Assembly (NCBI RefSeq): GCF_009002475.1
Contig: NZ_AP019860.1
Span: 5,966,501 to 6,030,500, forward strand
Length of the DNA: 64,000 nucleotides
Source: Candidatus Uabimicrobium amorphum
GTDB taxonomy: Bacteria > Planctomycetota > Uabimicrobiia > Uabimicrobiales > Uabimicrobiaceae
Direction: 5' to 3'
Shown here: positions 33,247 to 42,815 of the stretch, piece after piece
Layout: each line of letters opens with the position of its first letter
Numbering within the stretch: position 1 is the first letter of the stretch
The notes under the pieces: model-generated
What the model was told of the DNA's origin: nothing
Database searches by the model: none
What the model saw: the letters and a program-made list of their open reading frames with translations, nothing else
Position numbers and translations under genes: made by a program

Positions 33247-34926
33247 ATGTCCTATCAATACACATATGTAATGAAGGGTGTTAGCAAAGTATATCCCAAC
33301 AGTGACAAGAAAATTTTAAAAGATATTTGGCTTTCTTTTCTCCCAGGAGCCAAAATAGGAGTGATTGGACATAACGGTGCCGGGAAAAGTACTTTACTGC
33401 GTATTATGGCAGGAGAAGACACAACTTTTGAAGGAGAAGCATGGCCTGCAAAAGGAGTTAAAGTTGGTTTCCTTCCTCAAGAGCCACGACTAAATGCGGA
33501 AAAAAATGTCCTTGAAAACGTCATGGAAGGGGTTGCAGAAAAGCAAGCGGTTTTGGATCGTTACGAAAAGGTGAACGATCTTTTCGCCGAAATTACCGAC
33601 GACGACGAAATGAATGCCCTCATAGAAGAGCAAGGAAAGTTACAAGAACAAATAGATGCTGAAAATTTGTGGGACTTGGAAAGACAGATAGAAATTGCTA
33701 TGGATGCGCTTCGCTGTCCACCAGCGGAAAGTAACGTTGATAGTTTGTCTGGTGGAGAAAAAAGACGTGTGGCCTTGTGTCGCTTATTGCTACAAAAGCC
33801 GGACATGCTACTTCTCGACGAACCGACAAACCACTTAGACGCAGAGTCTGTCGCGTGGTTGGAACGCTTTTTACGTGAGTACGCCGGAACTGTCGTTTTA
33901 ATTACCCACGACCGTTATTTCCTAGATAACGTTACCGGATGGATTTTAGAGTTAGACCGCGGCGAGGGAATTCCATGGGAAGGAAATTATTCCTCATGGT
34001 TAGAACAAAAACACAAGCGTTTAAAAGATGAAGAAAAGCGCGAATCAGCGCGACAAAAATATTTACAAAAAGAGTTGGATTGGGTGCGACAATCACCAAA
34101 AGCGCGACAAGCGAAAAACAAAGCACGTATTCGTTCTTACAATGAATTGGCGGAAAAAGAGCAAACAAAAGTACCTGGAATTGCGCAAATTGTTATCCCC
34201 AATGGTCCAAGACTAGGGAATTTGGTGGTCGAAGGCAATAATATCACCAAAGGCTATGGGGAAAAACTTTTAATTGACAACTTTAGTTTCAAATTACCTG
34301 CGGGAGGAATCGTTGGGATCATTGGAGCGAATGGTGCAGGGAAAACAACTTTATTCCGCATGATTGCACAATCTATAGATCCTGACAACGGTGACTTGAA
34401 ATTTGGAGATACAGTTAAAATTGGTTATGTTGACCAATCGCGTGATGCACTTGATGACAAACAAACTGTATGGGAAGAGATTTCTGGAGGACAGGACGAA
34501 ATTTCTTTGGGGCAGCGCATGGTAAAAAGTCGTGCATATTGTGCATCATTTAACTTTCGCGGGGGAGATCAGCAAAAACCTGTGGGAGTTCTTTCTGGTG
34601 GAGAACGTAACCGTGTTCATCTCGCAAAAATGTTACGTGAACATGTGAATTTATTGCTTCTCGACGAACCAACAAACGACTTAGATGTAGAAACACTACG
34701 TGCCTTAGAAGAAGCCATTCACGATTTTGCCGGATGCGTTATGGTGATTTCTCACGATAGATGGTTTTTAGATCGTATTGCTACCCATATTATCGCTTTT
34801 GAGGGAGATAGCAAAGTTGTGTGGTTTGAAGGAAACTATGCTTCCTATGAAGCCGACCGTCGTGAAAGATTGGGCGAAGACGCAGACAAACCGCGAAGAA
34901 TTAAGTACAAACCTTTGACCATTTGA
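33247..34926 (+). CDS. ettA: ABC-F translational throttle protein EttA
   Basis: 559 residues with two ABC ATPase domains and no membrane segment. First Walker A GHNGAGKSTLLRI near residue 40, signature SGGEKRRVALC, Walker B LLLDEPTNHLDAE; second Walker A GANGAGKTTLF, signature LSGGERNRVHLAK, LLLDEPTNDLDVE. Between them lies the linker with the WVRQSPKARQAKNKARI basic helix typical of EttA, which binds the ribosomal E site and gates translation with ATP level. Length and N-terminal YQYTYVMKGVSKVYP match the family closely. AGGAG precedes ATG 33247. Stands alone between a terminator and trxA. Confidence 0.96.
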   Translation: MSYQYTYVMKGVSKVYPNSDKKILKDIWLSFLPGAKIGVIGHNGAGKSTLLRIMAGEDTTFEGEAWPAKGVKVGFLPQEPRLNAEKNVLENVMEGVAEKQAVLDRYEKVNDLFAEITDDDEMNALIEEQGKLQEQIDAENLWDLERQIEIAMDALRCPPAESNVDSLSGGEKRRVALCRLLLQKPDMLLLDEPTNHLDAESVAWLERFLREYAGTVVLITHDRYFLDNVTGWILELDRGEGIPWEGNYSSWLEQKHKRLKDEEKRESARQKYLQKELDWVRQSPKARQAKNKARIRSYNELAEKEQTKVPGIAQIVIPNGPRLGNLVVEGNNITKGYGEKLLIDNFSFKLPAGGIVGIIGANGAGKTTLFRMIAQSIDPDNGDLKFGDTVKIGYVDQSRDALDDKQTVWEEISGGQDEISLGQRMVKSRAYCASFNFRGGDQQKPVGVLSGGERNRVHLAKMLREHVNLLLLDEPTNDLDVETLRALEEAIHDFAGCVMVISHDRWFLDRIATHIIAFEGDSKVVWFEGNYASYEADRRERLGEDADKPRRIKYKPLTI

Positions 34927-35010
34927 TTATTGAAATTTCACCACAGGCCAAAAAAAGTTTCAACAAAAATGTATTATTCAACGTATGTAGTTATTACTTG
35001 GGAGAAATGA

Positions 35011-35325
35011 ATGAAACAAATACAAAACACAGATGAATTTGATAGTGAAGTTCTAAAAAGTGAAAAACCCGTTGTCGTGGATTTTTTTACGGAATGGTGT
35101 GGTCCTTGTCGTGCCTTAGCACCTATTCTTGAAGAGCTTTCCAATGAGCGTGATGATGTTGTAATCGCAAAAGTGGATGCTGGAGAACTGGCAGACTTGG
35201 CACAAAAATACAATGTCATGGCCTTCCCTACCTTAATGTATTTCAAAGGCGGTGAAGTCGTTTCTAATCTTACAGGACTTCGTTCAAAAGATGCTCTCTC
35301 AAAATGGATAGATGAGCAAGGCTAA
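35011..35325 (+). CDS. trxA: Thioredoxin
   Basis: 104 residues, single thioredoxin domain with the redox site TEWCGPCRAL near residues 28-37 and the cis-Pro in AFPTLMYFKGG. Reduces protein disulfides in the cytoplasm; no signal peptide. GGGAGAAATGA gives a ribosome site before ATG 35011. It lies 28 bases ahead of a secreted protein gene and may share its transcript. Confidence 0.96.
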   Translation: MKQIQNTDEFDSEVLKSEKPVVVDFFTEWCGPCRALAPILEELSNERDDVVIAKVDAGELADLAQKYNVMAFPTLMYFKGGEVVSNLTGLRSKDALSKWIDEQG

Positions 35326-35353
35326 AAGCGACTTATTTTAGAAAGGATTTTTT

Positions 35354-37744
35354 ATGAAAAAATATGCCAAATTTTCATTGTATTTGGCATTAATTCTCAT
35401 AACTACTTTGTCAGTTCATGCCGAAGAAGAGAATTTTTCGCTAATTGATCAACTACCGAGCCATAGTTTACTTGTAGCACACTGGCCAGACATACCACAA
35501 ACAATTGATGCTTTTCAAAAAACATCTCTATATCAGTTATTCAAAGATCCTGAAGTAAAGATGTTTATTGATTCGATGTATGATGTGGCCAAACCTCAAG
35601 TGGAAGGTATGCTACAACAAGCTGAGCAACAGTTTGGTATTTCCCTTCAGGATGCTCTAAATATCTTTCAGGGAGAAGTTACTTTAGCGCTTGTCGATGT
35701 TAATTTTCAACAAAAAAAGTTGGGAATTGCAGCGACCATCAATTTTGGTGAAAACGGCGAGACCGTCAATAAAGCAATTGAGTTGCTCAAACAAATGACT
35801 CAAATTACCTTTTCGACGACCACCTACGAAAACACTGAAATTCTCGTTTTGGATCAAGCACCGCCCAAAATGAAGGTTTGTTATGCGATACTTCACAATT
35901 CCCTAGTGATTTGTTCTAGTCAAGAGTTGATGCAACAACTCATCGCGGGGCAGAGCGATAAACTAGTGGACAGCGCAAATTTTAAGACCGTACTTTCCAA
36001 AGTTTTCCCTGAAGGGTCCGTACCGTCGAAGATGATCTACGTAAATGTAGAGCAAGCATTGCAACAATTCTCACCGATGATTCCTCCTCAAGCACAACAA
36101 ATTGGCGGAATGTTAGGTTTTATGAATATCAAATCTATTGCTGCTGGTGGCAGTATTTCTGGTCAGCGAATAGGCTCGGCAATGTTCTTACACTGCGAAG
36201 ATAAAAAAGGTGTTATGTCTCTTTTGGATTTTGGTGGTATTGCCGAAGAAAATGTACAAAAAATACCTCATCACAGTATTTCCGCATCTTTAGTGCATGC
36301 CGATTACGATGAACTTTTTCGCAAAGTGGAAGCTGTTTTGCAAGAGATTGATCCCAATGGTGGTCTTCTCGCTCAATACAAACAGGGAAGTGAGCAACTA
36401 CAACAAATGCTTGGCTTCTCACTTCAAGATGAACTTTTTGCCTCCATGGGAACAGACCACTATTCTTTTGCTTACATGCCACAAGAAGGCGGACTTTTAC
36501 CAAGAGGTGTTAGCGCTGTTCAGCTTAAAGACATCAACAAATTTATGGAAGTACTAAACAAAATATGCGCGAGTTTGGGTGTTGACATCGAGAGTACCGA
36601 TGCGAATGGCACAAAGCTAAGTTATTTTTCCGTACCTCTGGGAAAATTTGGCGAGGACCCATTTAAAGATCTAGAGCGCAATCCTGTGCAAGGATTTTTT
36701 GTTGGTCTGGGGCTTGGTTTGTCTGGTATGGCGTTTTTTGTAGAGAACAACTACATGTACATGACCGCAAATGTTCATGATGCAAAAGATTTTCTGACAA
36801 ATCGCAGTAATTGGACAAAGTCCATTGCAACACATGAAGATTTTGTATCTGCCAAGAAACACGTTCCACAAGGAAGTTCGTTTGTACTATACACCGACCT
36901 ACGCAAGCCATTTTGTGGGATATGGAATACCGTGACACCTGTCGTACGCCCATTTGATGGTTTTATACGTAGTTTGGGCATTCCATTCGACAGCGCACTG
37001 GTTCCACGTGCTGTGACAATAAGTCGTTATCTAACTCCAGGGACTCTTAGCTACACATGTGATCAGCACGGCATGCTTCTTTCCTCGAACGGAACACTTG
37101 AAGCAACTTTACCACTTGTTGGCGTTGCGGCCGTGGGAATTACAGCTGCGATTGCAGTGCCTGCTGTTCTTCGTGCACGCCTAAAAGCCAATGAAGCTTC
37201 TGCCATTGCAACTCTGAGAACCATTTCAAGTAGCCAAGCGATGTTTCAAAGTTCTGCTGTACTTGATCAAAACGAAAACGGAACAGGAGAGTATGGATTT
37301 TTGCAAGAGCTTAGTGGACAACAAAATCTACGCGGAAAAAACCACACAATACCTTCTGCTTACCTCGCAACGATGAATTTCCGAGACGGTATTGCCGAAA
37401 AAAGTGGTTACTACTTCTATTGTTACCTACCAGGAAGTAATGGTACCGCCGTTGGGGAAAAAGATGCTTCCAGCGCAACAGGTGACGATGCAACTCTTCT
37501 ACAGGAAAACGGTTTTGTTGTGTATGCATGGCCTATAAGATACGGTAATACTGGCGAACGTGTATTTGCAATTAACCAGAGTGGCGAAGTCATTAGTTGT
37601 TATACAAGTTCTTACAGTCGCTGGAATATACCAAAAGCGGATGCGGCATACGCTGACGCGAAAGATTCCTCCAATTTACAAGGAAAATTTTCCGTCAACG
37701 ATATGGGGCAAGATGGTAATTACTGGTATAGTTTGTACGAATAA
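35354..37744 (+). CDS. Secreted DUF3352-like protein with internal pilin-like segment (paralogue 1)
   Basis: 796 residues. Signal peptide (KFSLYLALILITTLSVHA). Residues about 30-570 are a repeated alpha/beta array with SLIDQLPSHSLLVAHWPD, reminiscent of DUF3352 proteins (weak match by eye). At about 586-606 comes a hydrophobic stretch (VGVAAVGITAAIAVPAVL) followed by ARLKANEASAIATLRTISSSQAMFQ, the look of the N-terminal helix of type IV pilin/pseudopilin-like (G/H) proteins, but in the middle of the chain. The last 190 residues form a Gly/Asn-rich globular part ending NYWYSLYE. Role unknown; probably cell-surface. AGAAAGGA lies before ATG 35354. Its paralogue follows after a terminator. Confidence 0.78.
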   Translation: MKKYAKFSLYLALILITTLSVHAEEENFSLIDQLPSHSLLVAHWPDIPQTIDAFQKTSLYQLFKDPEVKMFIDSMYDVAKPQVEGMLQQAEQQFGISLQDALNIFQGEVTLALVDVNFQQKKLGIAATINFGENGETVNKAIELLKQMTQITFSTTTYENTEILVLDQAPPKMKVCYAILHNSLVICSSQELMQQLIAGQSDKLVDSANFKTVLSKVFPEGSVPSKMIYVNVEQALQQFSPMIPPQAQQIGGMLGFMNIKSIAAGGSISGQRIGSAMFLHCEDKKGVMSLLDFGGIAEENVQKIPHHSISASLVHADYDELFRKVEAVLQEIDPNGGLLAQYKQGSEQLQQMLGFSLQDELFASMGTDHYSFAYMPQEGGLLPRGVSAVQLKDINKFMEVLNKICASLGVDIESTDANGTKLSYFSVPLGKFGEDPFKDLERNPVQGFFVGLGLGLSGMAFFVENNYMYMTANVHDAKDFLTNRSNWTKSIATHEDFVSAKKHVPQGSSFVLYTDLRKPFCGIWNTVTPVVRPFDGFIRSLGIPFDSALVPRAVTISRYLTPGTLSYTCDQHGMLLSSNGTLEATLPLVGVAAVGITAAIAVPAVLRARLKANEASAIATLRTISSSQAMFQSSAVLDQNENGTGEYGFLQELSGQQNLRGKNHTIPSAYLATMNFRDGIAEKSGYYFYCYLPGSNGTAVGEKDASSATGDDATLLQENGFVVYAWPIRYGNTGERVFAINQSGEVISCYTSSYSRWNIPKADAAYADAKDSSNLQGKFSVNDMGQDGNYWYSLYE

Positions 37745-37748
37745 TAAT

Positions 37749-37770
37749 AAGCGAGCCTTACGCTCGCTTT
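37749..37770 (+). terminator. Terminator between the two paralogues
   Basis: aagcgagc and gctcgctt arms with a 5-base loop followed by ttgttt; starts 5 bases after the preceding stop. Confidence 0.82.
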
Positions 37771-37789
37771 TGTTTAAAAGAGGTTTATA

Positions 37790-40042
37790 ATGCAAAAAAT
37801 ATTTTTGTGTATCATTTTCGCAACATTGGTATGTGTGAATGCACAGGAGAATTTCCAACTGTACGATCAACTACCTGAACGTACACTAGTATTGTGGCGA
37901 GCTCCTGATGTTGCTACATCTCGAGATGCGATGAAGGGTTCTGCACTTTACAAATTATTCAACGAACCCGAAGTACAAAACTTTGTCAAAAAAACAATCG
38001 ATCCTTACAAAGATCATCTTCACGGAACGATAAACCAGGTATCGCAAGTACTAGGTATGCCTGCAGAAAAAGCCATCGCTGTACTACACGGGGAAGTAGT
38101 TCTTGCGGTTGTTGATGTAGATCCAAGACGACAAAGTGTTGGTGCTGTTTTGTCCATAGAGTTTGGCGAAAATCGCGAAGCGATAGATGCTTTACTGAAT
38201 TTGGCCAAACAAGCCAGTGGTTTTACCTTTGATGAAGAGCAACACGATGGACACACTGTGTATAGTGTCCAGCAAATGCCTCCACACATGAAGGTGAGTT
38301 ATGCGATCGTACAAGACACACTTCTCATTAGTTCGCAAAATACTTTATTAAAAGAACTGATATCGGGTTCCGAAGGTGCACGTCTAAAAGATGCCGCAAA
38401 TATAAAAACCGTATCTTCGAAGGTTCACCGTGCGGGAGTTGCTGCTGAGTTACTTTACTTAAATGTAGAGCAAGCCATGAAACAGTTCTCGCCGATGATG
38501 CCTCCACAAGCGATGCCGATGATGGAAAAATTAGGCGTTGCGGGTATCAAATCACTAGGTATGGGAGTGAACATTGATGGGGACAACATCAACGTTGATT
38601 TCTATTTACATTCACCTGGAGAAAAAAATGGTGTTATGTCGGTGTTTGACCTAAAACCAACCTCTATGGAAGCACTTAAATACATGCCAAAACACAGCGT
38701 GGGTGTGTCTTTAATGCGTTTTGACATGGTCGGATTACTCAACAAAGTTAAAGCAACTCTTGAAGATATTGCTCCCGATGGTAGCTTGCTACAAATGTAT
38801 GAACATATGATGGGAGAAATTGAGCGTGAGTTAGGCTTTGATTTCGAAAACGGTTTGTTCGATACATTAGGTACCGAGCTTTACGGTTGTAACTACATGC
38901 CTGCGACAGGTGGATTGTTACCGCGTAGTTTAGGTGCTGTCACTTTGAAAAACGAAGCAGAGTTTTGGCGCATTGCAAATGAAATGGCCACCAAAGGTGA
39001 CCTTTCGATTAAAAAGTTAGAGTTTGCTGGGAAAACAATTCACTATGTTTCACAGAACGTCGGTGAACTATTCAATTTTCGTACCTTCCAAGCGCTACCT
39101 AAACTAGGAAACTTTTCTGGGCAAGCATTGATGGTCGAAAATGGTACGTTGTACATAGCGGGTAGTGTGCAAGACATGAAGTCTTTCATTGAAGAACGTT
39201 CGAGTTGGAAAGAAAATATTGACAACAATGTTGATTTTCAACAACTCAAGAAGTTTCTACCAGCAGAAGCCTCTTTTGTCACATACCTAGATGTGCGTCC
39301 GATGTTCAACTATGTGTGGAACACGATGATTCCGATTTTGCGTTCTTTCGAAGGAATTATACGCAAGGCAGGTGTTGAGTTTAGCACGGCGAATTTACCA
39401 CAAGCAACAACGATTAGTCGTCATTTGAAGCCATTTTTAATGAGCTATGCTTCCGACAAAGACGGGTTGCTGATGTCGTATACTTCTCCGATGACATTTA
39501 TTATTCCTGTTGCTGGAGCAACTGGAGTGGGAACAGCCATTGCCATTCCACTGATTGAAGAGCAAAAGAAAAAAGCGCGTCAAGTGATGATCAAAAGTAA
39601 TCTACGCAACATACTGTCTGCACAACAGATGTACAAAGTAGACAGAATGGGCTACGGATCTTTTACCGACCTAACTCAGAAAAATTATACATACAATGTG
39701 TACAATTACGACTCTGGAGTTTTCATGTGCGGTGACTATTATCTCTATATGTATCGTGCAACTGCTGATGGAGAAGTGACGGAAGAAGGCGCAGAAAGCA
39801 ATCGTGCTCATCACAAATTTGTTATCTATGCATGGCCAGCTTCATATGAAGACAACACTGTATATGCTATGAATGAAAAAGGGGAAATTGTTTCTACGCA
39901 AACGAGACAGTACTATGATCTCGATATGCCAAAAGCAAATGCCGCATTTGCTGCAGACGCAGAAAATGCAAGCAAACTCGAAGGAAGTTTTGCTTCGGGA
40001 AGCGCCGGGCAAGATGCTAATATTTGGAATTCCGTAGACTAA
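37790..40042 (+). CDS. Secreted DUF3352-like protein with internal pilin-like segment (paralogue 2)
   Basis: 750 residues, same architecture as the preceding gene. Signal peptide (KIFLCIIFATLVCVNA), NFQLYDQLPERTLVLWRAPD at the mature start, then colinear blocks such as EGEVTL/HGEVVLAVVDV and YLNVEQAMKQFSPMMPPQA. A second hydrophobic helix lies near 570-590 (VAGATGVGTAIAIPL) followed by EEQKKKARQVMIKSNLRNI, again pilin-helix-like, and a C-terminal domain with DMPKANAAF and SAGQDANIWNSVD where the paralogue has IPKADAAYAD and MGQDGNYWYSLYE. Clearly a tandem duplication with divergence. Function unknown. Confidence 0.78.
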   Translation: MQKIFLCIIFATLVCVNAQENFQLYDQLPERTLVLWRAPDVATSRDAMKGSALYKLFNEPEVQNFVKKTIDPYKDHLHGTINQVSQVLGMPAEKAIAVLHGEVVLAVVDVDPRRQSVGAVLSIEFGENREAIDALLNLAKQASGFTFDEEQHDGHTVYSVQQMPPHMKVSYAIVQDTLLISSQNTLLKELISGSEGARLKDAANIKTVSSKVHRAGVAAELLYLNVEQAMKQFSPMMPPQAMPMMEKLGVAGIKSLGMGVNIDGDNINVDFYLHSPGEKNGVMSVFDLKPTSMEALKYMPKHSVGVSLMRFDMVGLLNKVKATLEDIAPDGSLLQMYEHMMGEIERELGFDFENGLFDTLGTELYGCNYMPATGGLLPRSLGAVTLKNEAEFWRIANEMATKGDLSIKKLEFAGKTIHYVSQNVGELFNFRTFQALPKLGNFSGQALMVENGTLYIAGSVQDMKSFIEERSSWKENIDNNVDFQQLKKFLPAEASFVTYLDVRPMFNYVWNTMIPILRSFEGIIRKAGVEFSTANLPQATTISRHLKPFLMSYASDKDGLLMSYTSPMTFIIPVAGATGVGTAIAIPLIEEQKKKARQVMIKSNLRNILSAQQMYKVDRMGYGSFTDLTQKNYTYNVYNYDSGVFMCGDYYLYMYRATADGEVTEEGAESNRAHHKFVIYAWPASYEDNTVYAMNEKGEIVSTQTRQYYDLDMPKANAAFAADAENASKLEGSFASGSAGQDANIWNSVD

Positions 40043-40071
40043 TTTTTTTTCGTATAGTTAGCAATACAACA

Positions 40072-40106
40072 ACAGACGCCAAGAACATATAGCTCTTGGC
40101 GTCTGT
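40072..40106 (+). terminator. Rho-independent terminator
   Basis: Perfect 13-bp stem acagacgccaaga / tcttggcgtctgt with 9-base loop followed by ttttac; 30 bases after the paralogue stop. Confidence 0.9.
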
Positions 40107-40130
40107 TTTACATTTGGCAGGAATTATAAC

Positions 40131-41162
40131 ATGGACAAACAAACCTTTTGTTCTTCATATCCCGAAGCGTATTTTTTAGAATGTGACGCGCGTAGCATTG
40201 AGGACTATCTTTTGCAACAACAATACTTACTTTCAGGCGAAACAATATCACACGTTGAAAAAGCGGGTGATGGTAACATGAATTGTACCTTACGTGTAAA
40301 AAGTGACAAACGCTCTTTTATTGTAAAGCAATCGCGACCTTGGGTGGAAAAATATCCTAGCATTGCAGCACCTATAGAGAGAACACTGATGGAAGCGGAG
40401 TTTTACAGTAATGTACAAAGAAATGATCTTGTTTTACGTGATATGCCACGCCTTCTCCATGTGGATGAAAATTCGTATATCGTTGTCTTCGAGGACTTGG
40501 GAAACGCCAAAGATTTTACCTTTCTCTACAACGGAGAATTTATTACGGGAGATCAACTACAACAACTCACGATTTTTTTGGGTAACCTCCACACAACAAA
40601 AACGACGACAATGATTACGAACGAAGCGATGCGCGCACTTAACTATCAACACATTTACGAAATCCCCCTCAAAGACAAAAGTGTTGACCTCGATAATATT
40701 ACCCCAGGACTTAACGACGTCGCTAGTGAATTTCGCAACAAAAATGACTATAAAAAATGCATTGCTACTCTTGGTAAGTTATATTTGGAAAACGGTACGA
40801 CGCTTCTCCACGGTGACTATTATCCTGGTAGCTGGTTATTAACAGATGATGGGGTAAAAATAATCGATGTAGAGTTTTGTTTTTGTGGACCTGCAGAATT
40901 TGATATGGGTGTAATGATTGCGCATTTACTATTGGCGAAACAACCACGCAGTTTTGTATTTAAAATTTTTGCGCACTACAGACGAATGAATACCTTTGAT
41001 GTACGTCTTGCTTTTCAATTTGCAGGAGTTGAAATCATGCGTCGCTTACTAGGAGTAGCGCAATTACCTATAAAATACCATTTACAAGATAAGCGCAAAC
41101 TATTAGAATTGTCATATCGCCTTGTAGTGACACCTGACAATACGTTATCTGAAGTAGATTAG
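40131..41162 (+). CDS. MtnK/aminoglycoside-phosphotransferase-fold small-molecule kinase
   Basis: 343 residues, APH/choline-kinase fold. N-lobe GDGNMNCTLRVKSDKRSFIVKQ with the ATP Lys; C-lobe catalytic HGDYYPGSWLL (Brenner motif with Asp) and the metal site IIDVEFCFCGPAEFDMG. The HGDxYPGS...DxEFCFxGPAEFD form and KQSRPWVEKYPSIAAPIER are closest to 5-methylthioribose kinases (MtnK), so methionine-salvage sugar phosphorylation is possible. The following gene is a nucleoside hydrolase, which fits nucleoside/thioribose turnover. I keep the symbol blank because no other mtn gene is here. Confidence 0.85.
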   Translation: MDKQTFCSSYPEAYFLECDARSIEDYLLQQQYLLSGETISHVEKAGDGNMNCTLRVKSDKRSFIVKQSRPWVEKYPSIAAPIERTLMEAEFYSNVQRNDLVLRDMPRLLHVDENSYIVVFEDLGNAKDFTFLYNGEFITGDQLQQLTIFLGNLHTTKTTTMITNEAMRALNYQHIYEIPLKDKSVDLDNITPGLNDVASEFRNKNDYKKCIATLGKLYLENGTTLLHGDYYPGSWLLTDDGVKIIDVEFCFCGPAEFDMGVMIAHLLLAKQPRSFVFKIFAHYRRMNTFDVRLAFQFAGVEIMRRLLGVAQLPIKYHLQDKRKLLELSYRLVVTPDNTLSEVD

Positions 41163-41170
41163 GGGGAAAC

Positions 41171-42160
41171 ATGACTAAGTGGATTTGTATATCTATTGTT
41201 TTCATTTCCTGCATCTATGCACAGCAAAAAATAGATGTGTGGATTGATACGGACCCTGCCGCTGGCATCGAATATCGAGATGTGGATGATGCTCTTGCAC
41301 TACTTCAAGCATTTCGTTCTCCAGAACTCAATATTGTGGGAATTAGTGTTGTTTTTGGTAATGCTTCGCTAAAAGAAGGTTACCCCATCGCTAAATTGTT
41401 GGTGGCAAAGTTCAGCGACAAAAAAATTCCCGTATACAAAGGGGCCAAAGAAGGAGATGAAGTTGGCAGCGAAACCGCCGCTTCCGAAAATCTCTATGCG
41501 GCCTTACAAAAAAGACCACTGACAATACTCGCTTTAGGTCCCGTAACAAATATTGCTACGGTGGTGAAGAATCATCCAAAAATTGCTGGACAAGTAAAAG
41601 AAATTATCGCGGTAGCAGGGCGCAGACCTCAGCAAAGGTTTCAGACCGGAACAAAAAACACGAAAGCGCATCGCGATTTTAATTTCGAAAAAGATCCTCA
41701 AGCTTTTCGTGAGCTTTTAAAGACGGAAATTCCCCTCGTACTCGCACCTTTTGAAATTTCATCAAAAGTGTGGATGAAAAAAAGTGATCTAGACTATTTA
41801 GAAAAGAGCAAAGATGCCGCTTGTACGTGGCTTGTTCCTCACGCAAGAAATTGGTTAAACTTATGGGAAGTTGTTTTTTATGTCGATGGTTTTAATCCTT
41901 TTGATACATTGGCGGTTGCGTACTTAACTTCTCCTAAAATGATCACTAGTGAGAAATTACCCGTCGCAATTCAGACCTTACCTGATGATGTTACCGAAGA
42001 GAGAATGCAAGGAACAAAAGAAAAAGAAAAACCCTATTTATTGGTATCAAAAACTTTTAAAACAAAACGCACCGTGCGTTATTGTTACAAAGCTTCTGAA
42101 GACTTCAAGCAAGATTTACTAAAACGTTTAACAACAAAAAAGGAGCAACGTGATGAGTGA
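41171..42160 (+). CDS. Exported inosine-uridine-preferring nucleoside hydrolase
   Basis: 329 residues. An N-terminal hydrophobic stretch (WICISIVFISCIYA) reads as a signal peptide. The active-site Asp cluster DTDPAAGIEYRDVDDALAL (DxDxxxxxDD form, slightly stretched) binds Ca and the ribose; further family blocks are VFGNAS, LALGPVTNIA and the HRDFNFEKDP segment. It hydrolyses the N-glycosidic bond of nucleosides, here probably outside the cytoplasm. Gap to the upstream kinase is 8 bases and the last 8 bases overlap the Nfu gene. Substrate specificity unknown. Confidence 0.9.
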   Translation: MTKWICISIVFISCIYAQQKIDVWIDTDPAAGIEYRDVDDALALLQAFRSPELNIVGISVVFGNASLKEGYPIAKLLVAKFSDKKIPVYKGAKEGDEVGSETAASENLYAALQKRPLTILALGPVTNIATVVKNHPKIAGQVKEIIAVAGRRPQQRFQTGTKNTKAHRDFNFEKDPQAFRELLKTEIPLVLAPFEISSKVWMKKSDLDYLEKSKDAACTWLVPHARNWLNLWEVVFYVDGFNPFDTLAVAYLTSPKMITSEKLPVAIQTLPDDVTEERMQGTKEKEKPYLLVSKTFKTKRTVRYCYKASEDFKQDLLKRLTTKKEQRDE

Positions 42161-42737
42161 AAAAATAGGTATAACCTGTCATCCACAAATGGACCCACAA
42201 ATTTGTATGTTCGAAATAGCACATGACATTTACCCCGGAAAAAAATATAGTTTTAAAACGCGTGAACAAGCCCAAGGTTCTCCGTTGATTGAAAACCTAT
42301 TTGCTATAGAAGGCATTGACCAAGTATATGTAGAGAATAATTCATTGTATATTACAAAAAATACCTTAGATCCATGGCCACATTTTGCCAAACAAATTGG
42401 GACGAAAATCCGTGAGTGTATTGCCAATGAGGATGTTCTCATCTCCGCAGAATTACAAAACGATATTCCGGTGGGCGATTTAAAAACCCGCGTACAACAA
42501 GTTCTCGATGAACACATTAATCCGGGACTTGCGATGCATGGCGGAAGTGCCAATCTCATTGAAGTAAAGGACAACGATGTTTATATTCAGATGTCCGGTG
42601 GTTGCCAAGGATGTAGTATGGCAATGGCAACGCTACGCAATGGTATAGAAGCGACCTTAAAGCGTGAAATTCCTTCGATCAATTCCGTATTTGACAACAC
42701 CGACCACTCCCAAGGTCAAAATCCATATTTTTCGTAA
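42153..42737 (+). CDS. Nfu-type iron-sulfur cluster carrier
   Basis: 194 residues from ATG 42153 (AGGAG upstream; a GTG one codon earlier also open). N-terminal Nfu_N domain (about 10-85: KKYSFKTREQAQGSPLIENLF, IDQVYVENNSLYITK) and C-terminal NifU domain (about 110-180: LDEHINPGLAMHGGSANLIEV, SGGCQGCSMA). The CxxC pair binds a [4Fe-4S] cluster as a dimer for delivery to target proteins. The domain pair matches mitochondrial NFU1-like carriers. Overlaps the nucleoside hydrolase end by 8 bases; this pairing looks accidental rather than functional. Downstream is a bidirectional terminator. Confidence 0.93.
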   Translation: MSEKIGITCHPQMDPQICMFEIAHDIYPGKKYSFKTREQAQGSPLIENLFAIEGIDQVYVENNSLYITKNTLDPWPHFAKQIGTKIRECIANEDVLISAELQNDIPVGDLKTRVQQVLDEHINPGLAMHGGSANLIEVKDNDVYIQMSGGCQGCSMAMATLRNGIEATLKREIPSINSVFDNTDHSQGQNPYFS

Positions 42738-42770
42738 ATAATTTATGCCTTCGGGTAAATTTCTACATGA

Positions 42771-42812
42771 ATAAATGTTCCTATTTTGCTAGGACAAGAT
42801 AGGAACATTTAT
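42771..42812. terminator. Bidirectional terminator between convergent genes
   Basis: Perfect 14-bp stem ataaatgttcctat / ataggaacatttat with a 14-base loop; A/T-rich flanks serve both the Nfu gene and the lipoprotein gene. Confidence 0.85.
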
Positions 42813-42815
42813 CAT

